A stretch of DNA of 64,000 nucleotides from Antennarius striatus. Taxonomy: Eukaryota; Chordata; Actinopteri; Lophiiformes; Antennariidae. The DNA lies in assembly GCF_040054535.1 (NCBI RefSeq), contig NC_090789.1:4522697-4586696 (forward strand), written 5' to 3'. The number at the start of each line of letters is the position of its first letter. The first letter of the stretch is position 1. A program made the position numbers and the translations under genes. Positions 38,417 to 48,600 of this stretch are shown here, one piece after another. The notes under the pieces were generated by a model. It ran no database searches. It saw only the letters and a program-made list of their open reading frames with translations, and was not told where the DNA came from.

Positions 38417-38464
38417 TTGTTAATAATTCCAGTTGTTAGTAATTATCAAATTAATTATTAACAA
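38417..38464. repeat. 12-bp inverted repeat, 24-nt loop
   Basis: Left arm TTGTTAATAATT (38417-38428) and right arm AATTATTAACAA (38453-38464) are perfect reverse complements. The loop itself contains the near-palindrome TTGTTAGTAATTATCAA. Confidence 0.8.
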
Positions 38465-38558
38465 GTATTCCGTGTTGTTAAACAATTTCTTTTAAATAAA
38501 TTAAATGAAGTATTTATCTGCAGTATTGAGTGCTTCATAACCAGAGTTCATAAGATAT

Positions 38559-38572
38559 CCACAAGGTGGCAG
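38559..38572 (+). promoter_or_regulatory. CTCF-like motif
   Basis: CCACAAGGTGGCAG again, identical over 14 nt to 38204-38217. The third + orientation site within 1.15 kb. Confidence 0.4.
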
Positions 38573-40588
38573 CAGAAAGTCGGATTTTTCCTCAATTCAA
38601 ATGAATTTCAGGTATGCCTTTGTTATTTATGATGACAGTCAAAAATACCATCCTTATTAGAAACTTCTCACAGAGTTATTATCAACAAGATACATCAAAT
38701 TCCTTCTGGGATTCATGCTATCCTTTAGAGCAGGTCAGAGACTTAAACAATGGAGGCACTTTCCATTGCATCAGTGAAGTGTCAGCCTGTGCCAAATAGT
38801 TCCAGGAAGAGGCGCAATACTTAACATCACAGAGCAGTGAGAGAAGCAGGTGCTTTACTGTCAGATGTCCTGTGTCATATCCATGACTGACTTAAAAGAA
38901 ATCAGGAGGGGGCAACAACTGTTATCCCATCTTTGTATGAAGTTCACATATATTTTTCAACTTCAAATGCACAATTTATCAATATTTTAACATTAATGAT
39001 TTTAGTGTTGCTTCCTTTTAAATCTACCGTAAAATAACCTAGTCGATCTGAAATTTCCCCTAATATACCAGTAAACTCTCCCTTAAGTAATGTTTTCATT
39101 ATCTAATGAAGTCATAAAAAAATATCTGACGCTCTGGTATGTTTGTCATTCAACAATGAGGAACTTTGTGACGCCTCTTTTTTTTAAAGACTTACGTGGT
39201 TGCGAAACATTAATGATCCATGATAACAAGGAAGGATAAAGTTTACACTGGTGGCCGACGGGAAAGGATTAGATCACATGGACGGACAAGCGACCCTGTC
39301 CCAACCCCAACTTTCAACCTCTCATGTCACGGTTTTGGATTTTGCAAAACGCCTTACTCACCAACTTGTTGACAGTTAAATAAGGAGATTAACGATATTT
39401 ATAATTCCACCACTAGAATACCTAGTTAGATTAGCTTAGCACAAGAGAGAAATGGCTTGGTTTTGTCCGAAAATATTAAGATTTGCCCGGCTGACGTGTC
39501 GTAGAAAGTGGAAGTGAGACTGGGAGTGGTTGGAAAACCAATTCCACTGACTTATGCAGTAAAACAAATATCTCAATGTCACTTTCCAGTTGGTCCTGTT
39601 GCTCATTCAAAAAAAAATAAAAAATTTAAATGCTCTCTTCATTCCTGCTTTTAAGAATGTTTAAAGACATCATGACTCGACGAAAAAGGTCATCCATGAG
39701 TCACACGGGAATGTCCTGCTAAAATTGACATCCAGGGTATTTATAAAGAAATATTATTACCTATATTTTATCTTCATTATAAATTATAATATGGAAATAA
39801 AATGCAGAAGATGAGGGAGATCGTCGTCCCTGTTTTCAGAGTTACTCCTCATACTAAACCGTTTCAGATCATCAAACAAATTAACCAGAGTAAACAATGA
39901 ATACTTGTTTGAAATGATAATTTTAATAAGGCACAAAGGGATAAGTGAATAAGTGAATAACCAGTGTGATAAGCTAAATTACTTTATTTTCATCCCCTTT
40001 GAAACTAAATCCAAAAGATCTACCAAGCCGCATTAATAACTGGTCGCAGCTGGACCAGACACACTGGATGAGTGACGCCAACGCTTCCAAACGTAAGTCA
40101 TGAGACGCCCGACTGAAGACCAGAGAAACACTCAAGACTTAAAGCAAGAGGAGAATCACCGTCAGCTTTATCCATGTGTGCAAAAGTTCTGTTTCTGCAT
40201 GGAAACACAGCTGATGGACCAATGATCAGCAGTATCTGATCATTGTTGTGATTACTTATGTGACAAATCTTTGCTTTAAAGCTACTTGTTGTTACCTGTG
40301 TCAATCAGTGGTGATAAGAATGTCGATATTTCCTCCAATGTTTCTTTAATGTTAAGTGAATGATAGACCACCCCCCCCCTCACCCCCACCTCCATGACCA
40401 AACCACACACATCTCCAGGTATTCATCACTCATCTAATTACAAGTCAGCTTTCTGTTGGGGGGGGGGGCAAGTTACAAAGCCTGGAGGGGCTCCCTGGCT
40501 CTGACGCGTTGCACACTTGTTGGTTTGGCAGCTCCCCAGCAGCTGAGACACTGGAACAACCCCACCGACGTGTAACCTGACTCCTGTG

Positions 40589-40591
<3 letters not shown>

Positions 40592-40640
<49 letters not shown>
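40592..40640. repeat. (CA)n microsatellite
   Basis: CA run of about 49 nt. Confidence 0.95.
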
Positions 40641-41109
40641 AGTGATGACACCCAGGCAGGTACGCTCATGAACATCCAAATGGCGCTTATGCAAGTCCCG
40701 GCCCGCCACGCCTGGGGTATTCACAACACACGGATGTTGGAGACACGCCAAGCTCTTGGGTCAAATTATGATTCACAGGCAAAAAAAAAAAAAATGGACA
40801 AAGTGAATCGGGATTTGAGTCCATGAAGCGTCAGGACGAGTTTGCTTTGAGCCGGTCATCTACTCCCCTGTTGCATTCCAGGAAACGACACTGACCTGCT
40901 ATTGACATTTGTATGTTTGAGGAGTTAAATGTTGCGTTACGCAAAGGTCAGAGGAGAGTAAATGGTTGGAGGCAGAGATTGGACACACAGGGAGACATTT
41001 CTTTTTTCCTTTCAAGGATGAAATTGAAAGCGCCGAGGAAAATGAGAAAACATTGTTTTCCTCTCATAACGATTAAAAGCTGCGTGCGTGAAAACCTCTG
41101 AGGCGAGCT

Positions 41110-41134
41110 TGTGTGTGTGTGTGTGTGTGTGTGT
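41110..41134. repeat. (TG)n microsatellite
   Basis: TG run of about 25 nt just beyond the presumed 3' end of trib1. Confidence 0.9.
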
Positions 41135-41189
41135 GAGTCAGATGAGCAGTCGAAATGAATAATAATAGAAAAACAGTCATGTGAATATA

Positions 41190-43135
41190 AAAAAATGTGA
41201 TCTTTATTCAACATCTGCACACTTATTTCAAATCTACATATTTACATCTTTTGTACAATGAATATATTTCTTATGTGTAACCTCTCCGGGCTAATAAGAA
41301 TAGCCTCTAGGTCGTGTCACAAATACATAATTCACAGTGCAATATGAAGTTTGTGCACCCGTGTCAGTTTTTACACTACATGTCACGTGAAGGCGTGACT
41401 CACTCTAAATGTATGAACCAGAAACAAAGCCATAAATCTCTTTTAAATTACTTTTCTCATAAGGAATTAATTCAGATTGTCACGAGTCCGGTCCCCATCT
41501 GCTATATCGAGCAGATGAGATTTAAAAAAAAAAAAAAAATCATTAAAGAACTGCAAAAGTCGATTTAAAAAAAAAAATTTTTCTTGGTGGATCACAGGAC
41601 AGAGCTTCTCGGATGAGCCAGATTTAGTACCGTTGTTAAAATAGCCGTGGTAGAATGAAATTACTGGCTGTAAGGTCAAAGGTCACCGAAGCGCTGCTGC
41701 AATCTTCTATATGGTGTGACTACCTGTGATTACTAGTCTCCATGGAGCCACAGCGTCCTACTTAGAAAAACGAAAAAGAAACGGGGAAAAATAGTCCCAT
41801 TAAAGAGGTGAAACAGAACGGATTCTTCCAGCTAAGGTCAGAACCGTTCTCCACAGTCGCGCTAAAGTGTTGAGTCACCATCAGACAAAACCAGCATCAA
41901 AAAACCGCCTGGCCGCCAACAGATTCAGAGCCGTTGAGTTTATGAAACACAGTGATACGGGCGCAACACAGCACAGCTCATCTTCATCACGGCGACGTCG
42001 TCTGAAGTAACGTTCCAACGTGAAATAACAAAACCGCCTTCGACCGCTCCGCCGAGAACGGCTTCATTTATCTGGGATGCCTTGTTTCATGATTTGGAAT
42101 CCTTCCTTAATGCAAACATTGTCGGAGAGATCATTTATCTCGCACCACTTCTGGAATTGTTTACTTAAAAAAAAAAAAAAAAAAAAAAAAATCTTTCCGC
42201 TGGAATCTGACTAAAGCCTGGAATCCGGTCTTGGAAAACCGGCGGTTCATCCAGGATTTAAAGCGTTAGTGTTAAGTTTAATTGCACTGAGAGTTTCAGA
42301 AGAGCCACTTGAATCTGAGCTTGAATCTGATCTTCCATGAACCCTCACATCAGTAAAAACCTCGCTTTTCTCAACCCCTTTTTTGTGCAGATTGTAATTC
42401 CTCTCCATTCGCTGAGCCTTTGCCAGACGGTCAGCGGAAACACCTTTTCGTATAGCATCACCCTCTGAGGGGGGGGGGGGTGACACATCGGTCCTCTGCT
42501 AACCATCTTTCTCACTCCGTGAAGCTGCCTGCTGCCGCGAGACGTCGAGCTTGTTTTTTTTTGTGTTTTTTTTACGAAGCCTTCCCCCAGCCTGTGAGTC
42601 AGCGGTGAAGCCTCCAGCCCCGGTCAGGGTGAGAGGAACAACATTCCTCTCTCCTCGCCTCCTCGCTCAGGAATCATCTGATGCCTTCTTGAAAACTCCA
42701 TGAGTCTAGACTGAAAGCAGGCATCGGCGTCTACCCTCCGTCACGGGTTCATGCTGTGTGATTTTACTGATAGAAGCCTGCAGACGTCGTTTCGTTTGCG
42801 TAATCTGGCAAATTCTGACTCCTTGTTGTTGTTTTTTTTTTCTTTTTTAGCACCGATTAAGTAAAAAACAAACCAAAAACACATTTAGAAACACAATGAA
42901 GGGCCATTGTGAACAATGCCCTTAGCTAGTAGCACATATACAACAAAAATACAGTACAGTTTTCGTAGAAAGCTTGAGGGTTTTTGTACGTCTAACAGTT
43001 CACAAAGGTGTTTCTAAAAAAGTGCCAATGTAAAAAAAAAAAATCAAACAGAGTCCCTCATAGTATTTTTTTTTTTTTTTTTAGTTTTTGTGTGTGATTT
43101 GGTCCCTCAGCCACACTCAAGCTGAATTGAGTCCG
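41190..43135 (-). other. trib1: Probable 3'UTR of trib1
   Basis: About 1.9 kb between the trib1 stop and a minus-strand AATAAA. It has several poly-A/T runs (41522-41540, 42167-42191, 43067-43082). A stop-free minus frame of 79 codons at 42247-42486 lies inside it and is treated as non-coding, with doubt. Confidence 0.5.
41203..41208 (-). terminator. trib1: Candidate poly(A) signal for trib1
   Basis: TTTATT on + (AATAAA on -), about 1.93 kb past the stop. The human TRIB1 3'UTR is of comparable length. Inferred from position. Confidence 0.4.
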
Positions 43136-43631
43136 TCAACAGAACAGATCATCCTCTTCCTCAACGTCAAAGGATGGCACCATCTGCTCCGCCGAGCTCA
43201 CTTCCTGTTCCCCCGGCGCCGCTTCCTGTGACGACGACGATGACGACGACGGCGGCGGCGGCTGGTGGAACCACGGGTGAGCGAACAGCTCCGTGGAGGT
43301 GAGTCTCTCCCAGGGTTCCTTCCTGAGCAGGCTCTGGAGCAGACACTTGGCCTTCGGAGACAGGCCCTCCGGTAAGCAGCACTGACCCCTGCGGATCTTG
43401 GAGAACAGCGTGGCCGGGTCGGGGTCGTGGAAGGGGTAGCGACCCACCAGCATGGTGTAAAGCATCACGCCCAAGCTCCACATGTCGGCCATTTTTCCGG
43501 AGTAAGGCGCCGAGCTGCTGAGGATCTCCGGGCTGACGTAAGCCGGGCAGCCGTGGGTGTCGGACATGGAATCGTTGGTGGGGTCCTCCAGGACGCGGCA
43601 GTCCTCCAGGCTTTCTAGTCTGACGTGCGTC
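43136..43631 (-). CDS. trib1: trib1 exon 3 (residues 199-363)
   Basis: Entered after CCCGGCAG with [10 protein letters not shown]; encodes the C-lobe, HPWF, the Pro/Ser run and the COP1-type tail, ending [11 protein letters not shown]. Confidence 0.95.
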
Positions 43632-43914
43632 CTGCCGGGAGAGAAAAAAAAACAATCGGGTCATTTTAAAAACTGAAAAAAAAAACCCCAAAACAAAACA
43701 AAAATGCTTCCTTTGGCACGGAGGAGGTTTCTGGTAGCTGCACAATCTGGTGCAGAAATCAGCTTCAGACGTAGCGGTGAAACCTGGGAACTCAGTGTTC
43801 ATCTGCACAAGTGGAATACCTTCAGGAGAAGGTCATGTTGTTGTTGGAAATCACCGCCGCGTGCGTTGCCATGTGCAACGATATTTAAATCACACAGCAC
43901 TCGATCTGGTACAC

Positions 43915-43961
<47 letters not shown>

Positions 43962-44077
43962 GCTTTGTCAAATATTTCAGCGATATCTTAAACGTAAGTC
44001 ACCGGCTGCATCACGGAAAAAAACAGGCAACCTTTATTTGAGCCTGATTGTGAGTAGACAAACAGACACACACATAT

Positions 44078-44121
<44 letters not shown>

Positions 44122-44433
44122 CAAAGTGAACTTACTCTGACCTCTAAACGCGCTGCGTTGAGTACCGTTTGAGAAGCGGAGCTAAAAGTACATTTACGAT
44201 GGCTTCCCATCATTGGAAACTCAAACGGTCACATAAACACACGTATAAATATACAAGCCCAGCACCTCCTACACCCCCACCACCCCTACCCCCACCTTAC
44301 ATACTATATTTAGACATGCTAATGACAGGAGATACACTCAGTCCGGCACCACAGCAACTGAGATAGGGAGCGTGTCTTTGCAGGATTAGACATTTATAAC
44401 TGAAATGCTCTAATAAAGAGGACTGAGCAGGTT

Positions 44434-44467
<34 letters not shown>

Positions 44468-45027
44468 GCAGAACATGAAGTGTGTGTGTGCTGCTTCAGT
44501 TCAGATCCAAACAAATGACTCTTAAGTTTGACGGAGTGAGTGGTTAAAGAGAGAAAGACAGGGGGATGAAAAGGGAGACAATCACCAGGGCAGAGATGGA
44601 AAGCAACAGATATCTAAATGGCGAGATGACAGAGGAGAGAAGTGTAGAGGAGAGAAGTGTAGAGGAGAGAAGTGTAGAGGAGAGAAGTGTAGAGGAGAGA
44701 AGTGTAGAGGAGAGAAGTGTAGAGGAGAGAAGTGTAGAGGAGAGAAGGAGACAGAAAAGGAAGCCGAGGTAGAGGGGTGGAGAGAGTGACTCATCCTTCT
44801 GTCGAGAGTACATATCTTCTCTCCTCCTCCCTTCTCTCTCTCTTTCTCTCTTTCTCTTGAGCAAAGGCTATCTGCACCTGGGTCCCGCACTCACGGCGCC
44901 AGCCATCCCATAATTTCCCTCAAATGGCTGTTGCCACATCAGTGACGCACGGGAAGGCTGGCGCGGCAGCGAGGGCTACATGCTTCATAGCGCTAGTCAC
45001 CTTCCCTAAACAGGCTTTCCCAAACAC

Positions 45028-45081
<54 letters not shown>

Positions 45082-47324
45082 ACTGGAGTTTGCATTTGTC
45101 AAACTGTTGTGACTTTCTCTGTCTCCTGGCTGGACCGCCGCTTTGTTGGCCAGATCGTTGCATCACAGCGTGATTGTTGGGGTTTGAATGACGCCTGATT
45201 GTGAGTTTTGAGGAATGTAGGACAGAAATAATGAGGTCATGCTGAAGCTCAACATTTCAAGGGGGCTCATGTTGATTTTTTTTTTTTTTTTTTTCCAGTT
45301 TGTGAACAGAGGCATTAGTCTTCAAGTGTACAAAAAGAAAAAAAACGCCAACAGATTTTCTGGAAAACAAAAACAAAAAAATCAAAGTTCCATGACGTCA
45401 CGCAGCCATCCAAGCACACGGCTTTGTTTTTACAGTCACGTAAGAGCGTTTGTAGCGTCGCTATGGAATGTTATTCCAAAAGAGAAGTCATTGTGAGGGA
45501 AAAAAAAGAAAAGAAAAAAGAACATGTCATCTGACAACTCCAAGGACAAATAAACAAATAAAGTCAGTCTACCAGCATTCCTGCTGAAACGGTGTCGGGC
45601 AGCTAACCAAAATACTGGATAACGACGAATGAGCTCGCCAGACCGGAGCTTCACTGGTCTGAATGTGTAATCAGCACACACACATACAAACATGCACGCA
45701 TATAAGGATGCACAAAGAGAAAGAAAATGAGCTATGCAGCCCCCCCCACACACACACACACTCACACACACCCACCCCTCTTTCTCTGCACAATATAAAC
45801 TGTGAGTCATTGCTCTGCAGCCGTATAGCTATCAGAGGGACACAAGCAACTTCGACTTCTCTCGCTGGCTGTCTGCTCTCATTCATCCAGTCTGACCCCC
45901 GCAAACCCAGAGGTCACGGCAGGAGAATGTTTCGGTTGAAACATCTCCATGAAAGAGTCTGTGGAAAAATGGACTGTGTGTGTGTGTGTGTGTGTGTGTC
46001 TGTGTCTGTGTGTGTGGCATCAGTGAGTGCTTACAGGAAAGAGAGTGACGCAAGGGCAAATAAGCGATAAAACAGTTTTGTAAGCCGACTGTCTTCTTGA
46101 ACAGAATGCAGCACTCAGAAATGCAGATATAACAGTGTGTGTGTGTGGGGGGGGGGGGGTTGTTTCAGAGTAAACTGCTCTTCCATGAAGGAAAGTATAT
46201 TTGAATGAATTCTTATTGGGAGCATCACTTATTCTGCAGTTATGATGTAATTTATTAATAATGACAGATAAATACGCTGTGAGATGTAGACTGCAGAAGG
46301 GGGATGATTGTCTCATTCACCAGCCTCGTCTAGCGGCTCTGCCAAATCTGCCTCCCACCACATTCACACATGCACACACATGCAAAACAAATACACAACA
46401 TGCACACAAAGCGGCGAATCAAGAGAGTGAGAAAGGGACAGACAGAGAGGGCGAAAATCTGGGAAGTGTTGCAGTCTGCCTCCACAAGTACAGAACCTTC
46501 TACTCTGTCTTTGCCCACATCAATATCTGCGCACATGGCCCATGTGTATCAGCTGCTGCCATGTTTGCTCTGCGCCTTCCTTGGCGCTCCCCCACCAACA
46601 TTTACGCACACTGAAATGTCAGACCGTCCAAAAAAAAAAAAAAGTTAACTGTCGCAGTTGGATGAAACTTAAAAAGCATCCTCAAAAGTGTAGCTTAAAG
46701 ATGCAAATTCTCACCTTTTCTCATCAGCAAAGACGAACTTGCGCAGTTTGAGGTCGCCCAGCACGATGCCGGCCTGGTGGCAGTGCGCCACGGCTTGCGC
46801 CACCTGACGGAAGAGCCTGCAGGCGTGCGCCTCATCCAGCCTGCGGCAGCTCTTCACGTAGGTGTGCATGTCTCCAAAGTCCTTGTCCAGGAACACGTAG
46901 GCCTTGCGTTCCCCGAGGATGATGTCTCGGATGCCAGCCACATTCTTGTGGGACTGGAGGATTCCGTAAGCTCTGATCTTATCCTGGTACACCCCCATGT
47001 CAAAGACCTAGAAGGAGAAAAAGAAAGAAGAAGAGGTGGGGTGAGGATGGGGAAATTTGGAATACTTGAAAAGGAGAGGATGGGACAGGGTGTTCTTAAT
47101 GATCATCTGAGGAAACAACCATTCAATGCGCTGATTGAGCGTGACAAATGAATAAACCGGAGCGTGAAGCCATTAAGTTTATTAATCAACAAAGACAAAA
47201 AAAAAACAAAAAAAAAACGCCCGCAGGTTTGATAAAGCAGAAATAAACATAAAGGATGTGAAACCCTGTCGTTATCGGAGTGGATTCTTATCACGACAGC
47301 GTCTCTTTGTCTCACATGTGTGCG

Positions 47325-47401
<77 letters not shown>

Positions 47402-47575
47402 GTGTGTGTGTGTGTGTGTGTCACGGCGTGGCGTATTGCAATGACGTGTATGTAAATGACCCGAGTTGACAGACAGCGTGAAGCCGTGTAGTTCCACAGA
47501 TAAGTGGACATGAATCGGTGGGCCTTTTTTTCCACGACGCGATGAGTCTTCCCTGTGTCTTCTTAACCCCAGATT

Positions 47576-47613
<38 letters not shown>

Positions 47614-48126
47614 CGATTGTTCGGGATTTTTTTTTTTTTTTTTAAGTCATGAAGCAACATCGCTGTTATTGCGCAAAAATTGTGACATATTTCGCGTGAG
47701 GATGACAACGGGTGATAAAGTCGGTGAAATACTGATGACATGTCAGACAGGCGATTGAGCAACGCGATGTCTTGAAACGGCATTCATTGAGAGATCTTGC
47801 ACAATGACTGGATTTGCGCATACCTTGCACAGTAGCTCATCGCCGGTGTCGGTGTTCAACGCGCTGTGCATGCGCTCCCGGTCCGCCAGAGGTAGCAGCA
47901 GAAACGGTCCTATCCTGGATGGCCCCACGTGGGTCCCCTGGACCGGGCTCGGTACGGGACTGACCGGGGATCCCGGAGAGGTGCCGAGGAGTCCCTGCGT
48001 GTCTCCTCCTGCCTCGACGTTCAGCCTGGCGCATTTGGCCGGCGGCTGGTCGTCAGAGTCCAGCCGCTTGTGCGCGACTCTCCCGATGCGGACGCACGGT
48101 ACCGGGCTGCTCCACTGCAAGTTCAT
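43136..48126 (-). CDS. trib1: Tribbles homolog 1 pseudokinase, three coding exons
   Basis: Scaffold pseudokinase that brings substrates such as C/EBP-alpha to the COP1 E3 ubiquitin ligase. Exons on minus: 48126-47824, 47007-46715, 43631-43136; 1,092 nt, 363 residues plus stop; both introns are GT-AG and the frame is continuous. N-terminus (1-72) is Pro/Ser-rich with KRLDSDD and AKCARL. The pseudokinase domain spans about 73-320. Landmarks are [26 protein letters not shown] (catalytic-loop Asp and Lys kept, HRD His/Arg lost), LESLED in place of [31 protein letters not shown], and HPWF at 317-320. The LGDLKLRKF form and the DLFC end favour TRIB1 over TRIB2/3. Oddities: the residue at the ATP-lysine position is Gly106 (VFDMG), there is a Pro4/Ser7 run at 323-333, and the COP1-type tail motif reads EQMVPS (347-352) rather than DQIVPE. 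These suggest a fast-evolving trib1, or one of two copies. Confidence 0.93.
43917..43960. repeat. (TG)n microsatellite in trib1 intron 2
   Basis: TG run of about 44 nt with one T insertion. Confidence 0.9.
44080..44119. repeat. (CA)n microsatellite in trib1 intron 2
   Basis: CA run of about 40 nt, only about 120 nt from the opposite-phase TG tract at 43917, so the two can pair as a hairpin. Confidence 0.9.
44632..44747. repeat. 15-nt minisatellite in trib1 intron 2
   Basis: About eight near-perfect copies of GAGGAGAGAAGTGTA, reading VEERS on +. Purine-only except for the T bases on +. It lies inside an intron, so the open frame is incidental. Confidence 0.9.
45032..45079. repeat. (TG)n microsatellite in trib1 intron 2
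   Basis: TG run of about 48 nt. Confidence 0.95.
46715..47007 (-). CDS. trib1: trib1 exon 2 (residues 102-199)
   Basis: Entered after CTTCTAG, first codons [10 protein letters not shown]; ends GATGAGAAAAG before gtgaga, splitting the codon for Arg199. Encodes the N-lobe remainder and the catalytic-loop equivalent LGDLKLRKF. Confidence 0.93.
47324..47421. repeat. (TG)n microsatellite in trib1 intron 1
   Basis: About 98 nt of TG units with a single interruption (GTGCTGTG) near 47397; the longest TG tract in the window. Confidence 0.95.
47578..47611. repeat. (AAAT)n microsatellite in trib1 intron 1
   Basis: Eight to nine AAAT units. Confidence 0.9.
47824..48126 (-). CDS. trib1: trib1 exon 1 (residues 1-101)
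   Basis: Begins at the ATG encoding [10 protein letters not shown] and ends GAGCTACTGTGCAAG before gtatgc. It encodes the disordered N-terminus and the first strands of the pseudokinase ([13 protein letters not shown]). The start is supported by the KRLDSDD and AKCARL blocks that follow it. Confidence 0.9.
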
Positions 48127-48449
48127 CCTGACAGAACGATTATCCGTGACAGAAAAAATTTAAAAAAAATAAAATAAAAAATTGAGACTCCTGCTTTATT
48201 TTTTAATGATGTGTCCTTCAAAGAGGCTAAAACACAAAAGAGTCTTTTGGCTCCATTTCTCCGCGTTACACTCGTTTCTTTAAAAAAAAGAAAAAGAAAG
48301 AAACTTTCAGTATAGCGGCGCGTCTTTGAGAATACTCCAAATCCAGTCGGCTGCTCGTGGCTCTGAGGTCTGTGTGCGTTGTCGGTGAGAAAATATAGCT
48401 CCCTCAGAGTTCAGTCTGGGAGAGAGATAGTGGGAGAAATAGAGAGACT

Positions 48450-48488
<39 letters not shown>

Positions 48489-48500
48489 AGGACAGAAAGA
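48127..48500 (-). promoter_or_regulatory. trib1: trib1 5'UTR and putative promoter
   Basis: Upstream of the trib1 ATG on minus. A TATA-like GCTATATTTTC reads on minus at about 48389-48399, which would place initiation near 48360-48370 and give a 5'UTR of about 240 nt. A (GA)n tract lies just upstream at 48453-48485. Motif-based inference only. Confidence 0.35.
48453..48485. repeat. (GA)n tract upstream of trib1
   Basis: GA repeat of about 33 nt in the promoter-proximal region; GAGA-type tracts can affect promoter accessibility. Confidence 0.9.
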
Positions 48501-48600
48501 CCGCCTCACACTGGGAGAGGAGAGCGAGTGAGCTCCGGTGATGTTGAGATCAGACCTCCAACACTCCGCCTCGACCAGTCCAACCTCCTGGTGACTCAAA

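Larger units (their letters stand above)
38573..41190. other. Intergenic; no gene seen
   Basis: Contains a long (CA)n tract near 40592-40640, a G-run at about 40459-40468 and a TG tract near 41110-41134. No coding frame recognised. Confidence 0.5.

Noticed and set aside
43167..43808. 213-codon minus frame overlapping trib1 exon 3
   Set aside because: An alternate frame of the trib1 exon running into the intron; the trib1 frame carries the kinase-fold motifs.
47272..47535. His/Thr or Val/Cys repeat open frames over TG/CA tracts, here and at other microsatellites
   Set aside because: Dinucleotide repeats are open in several frames by nature.
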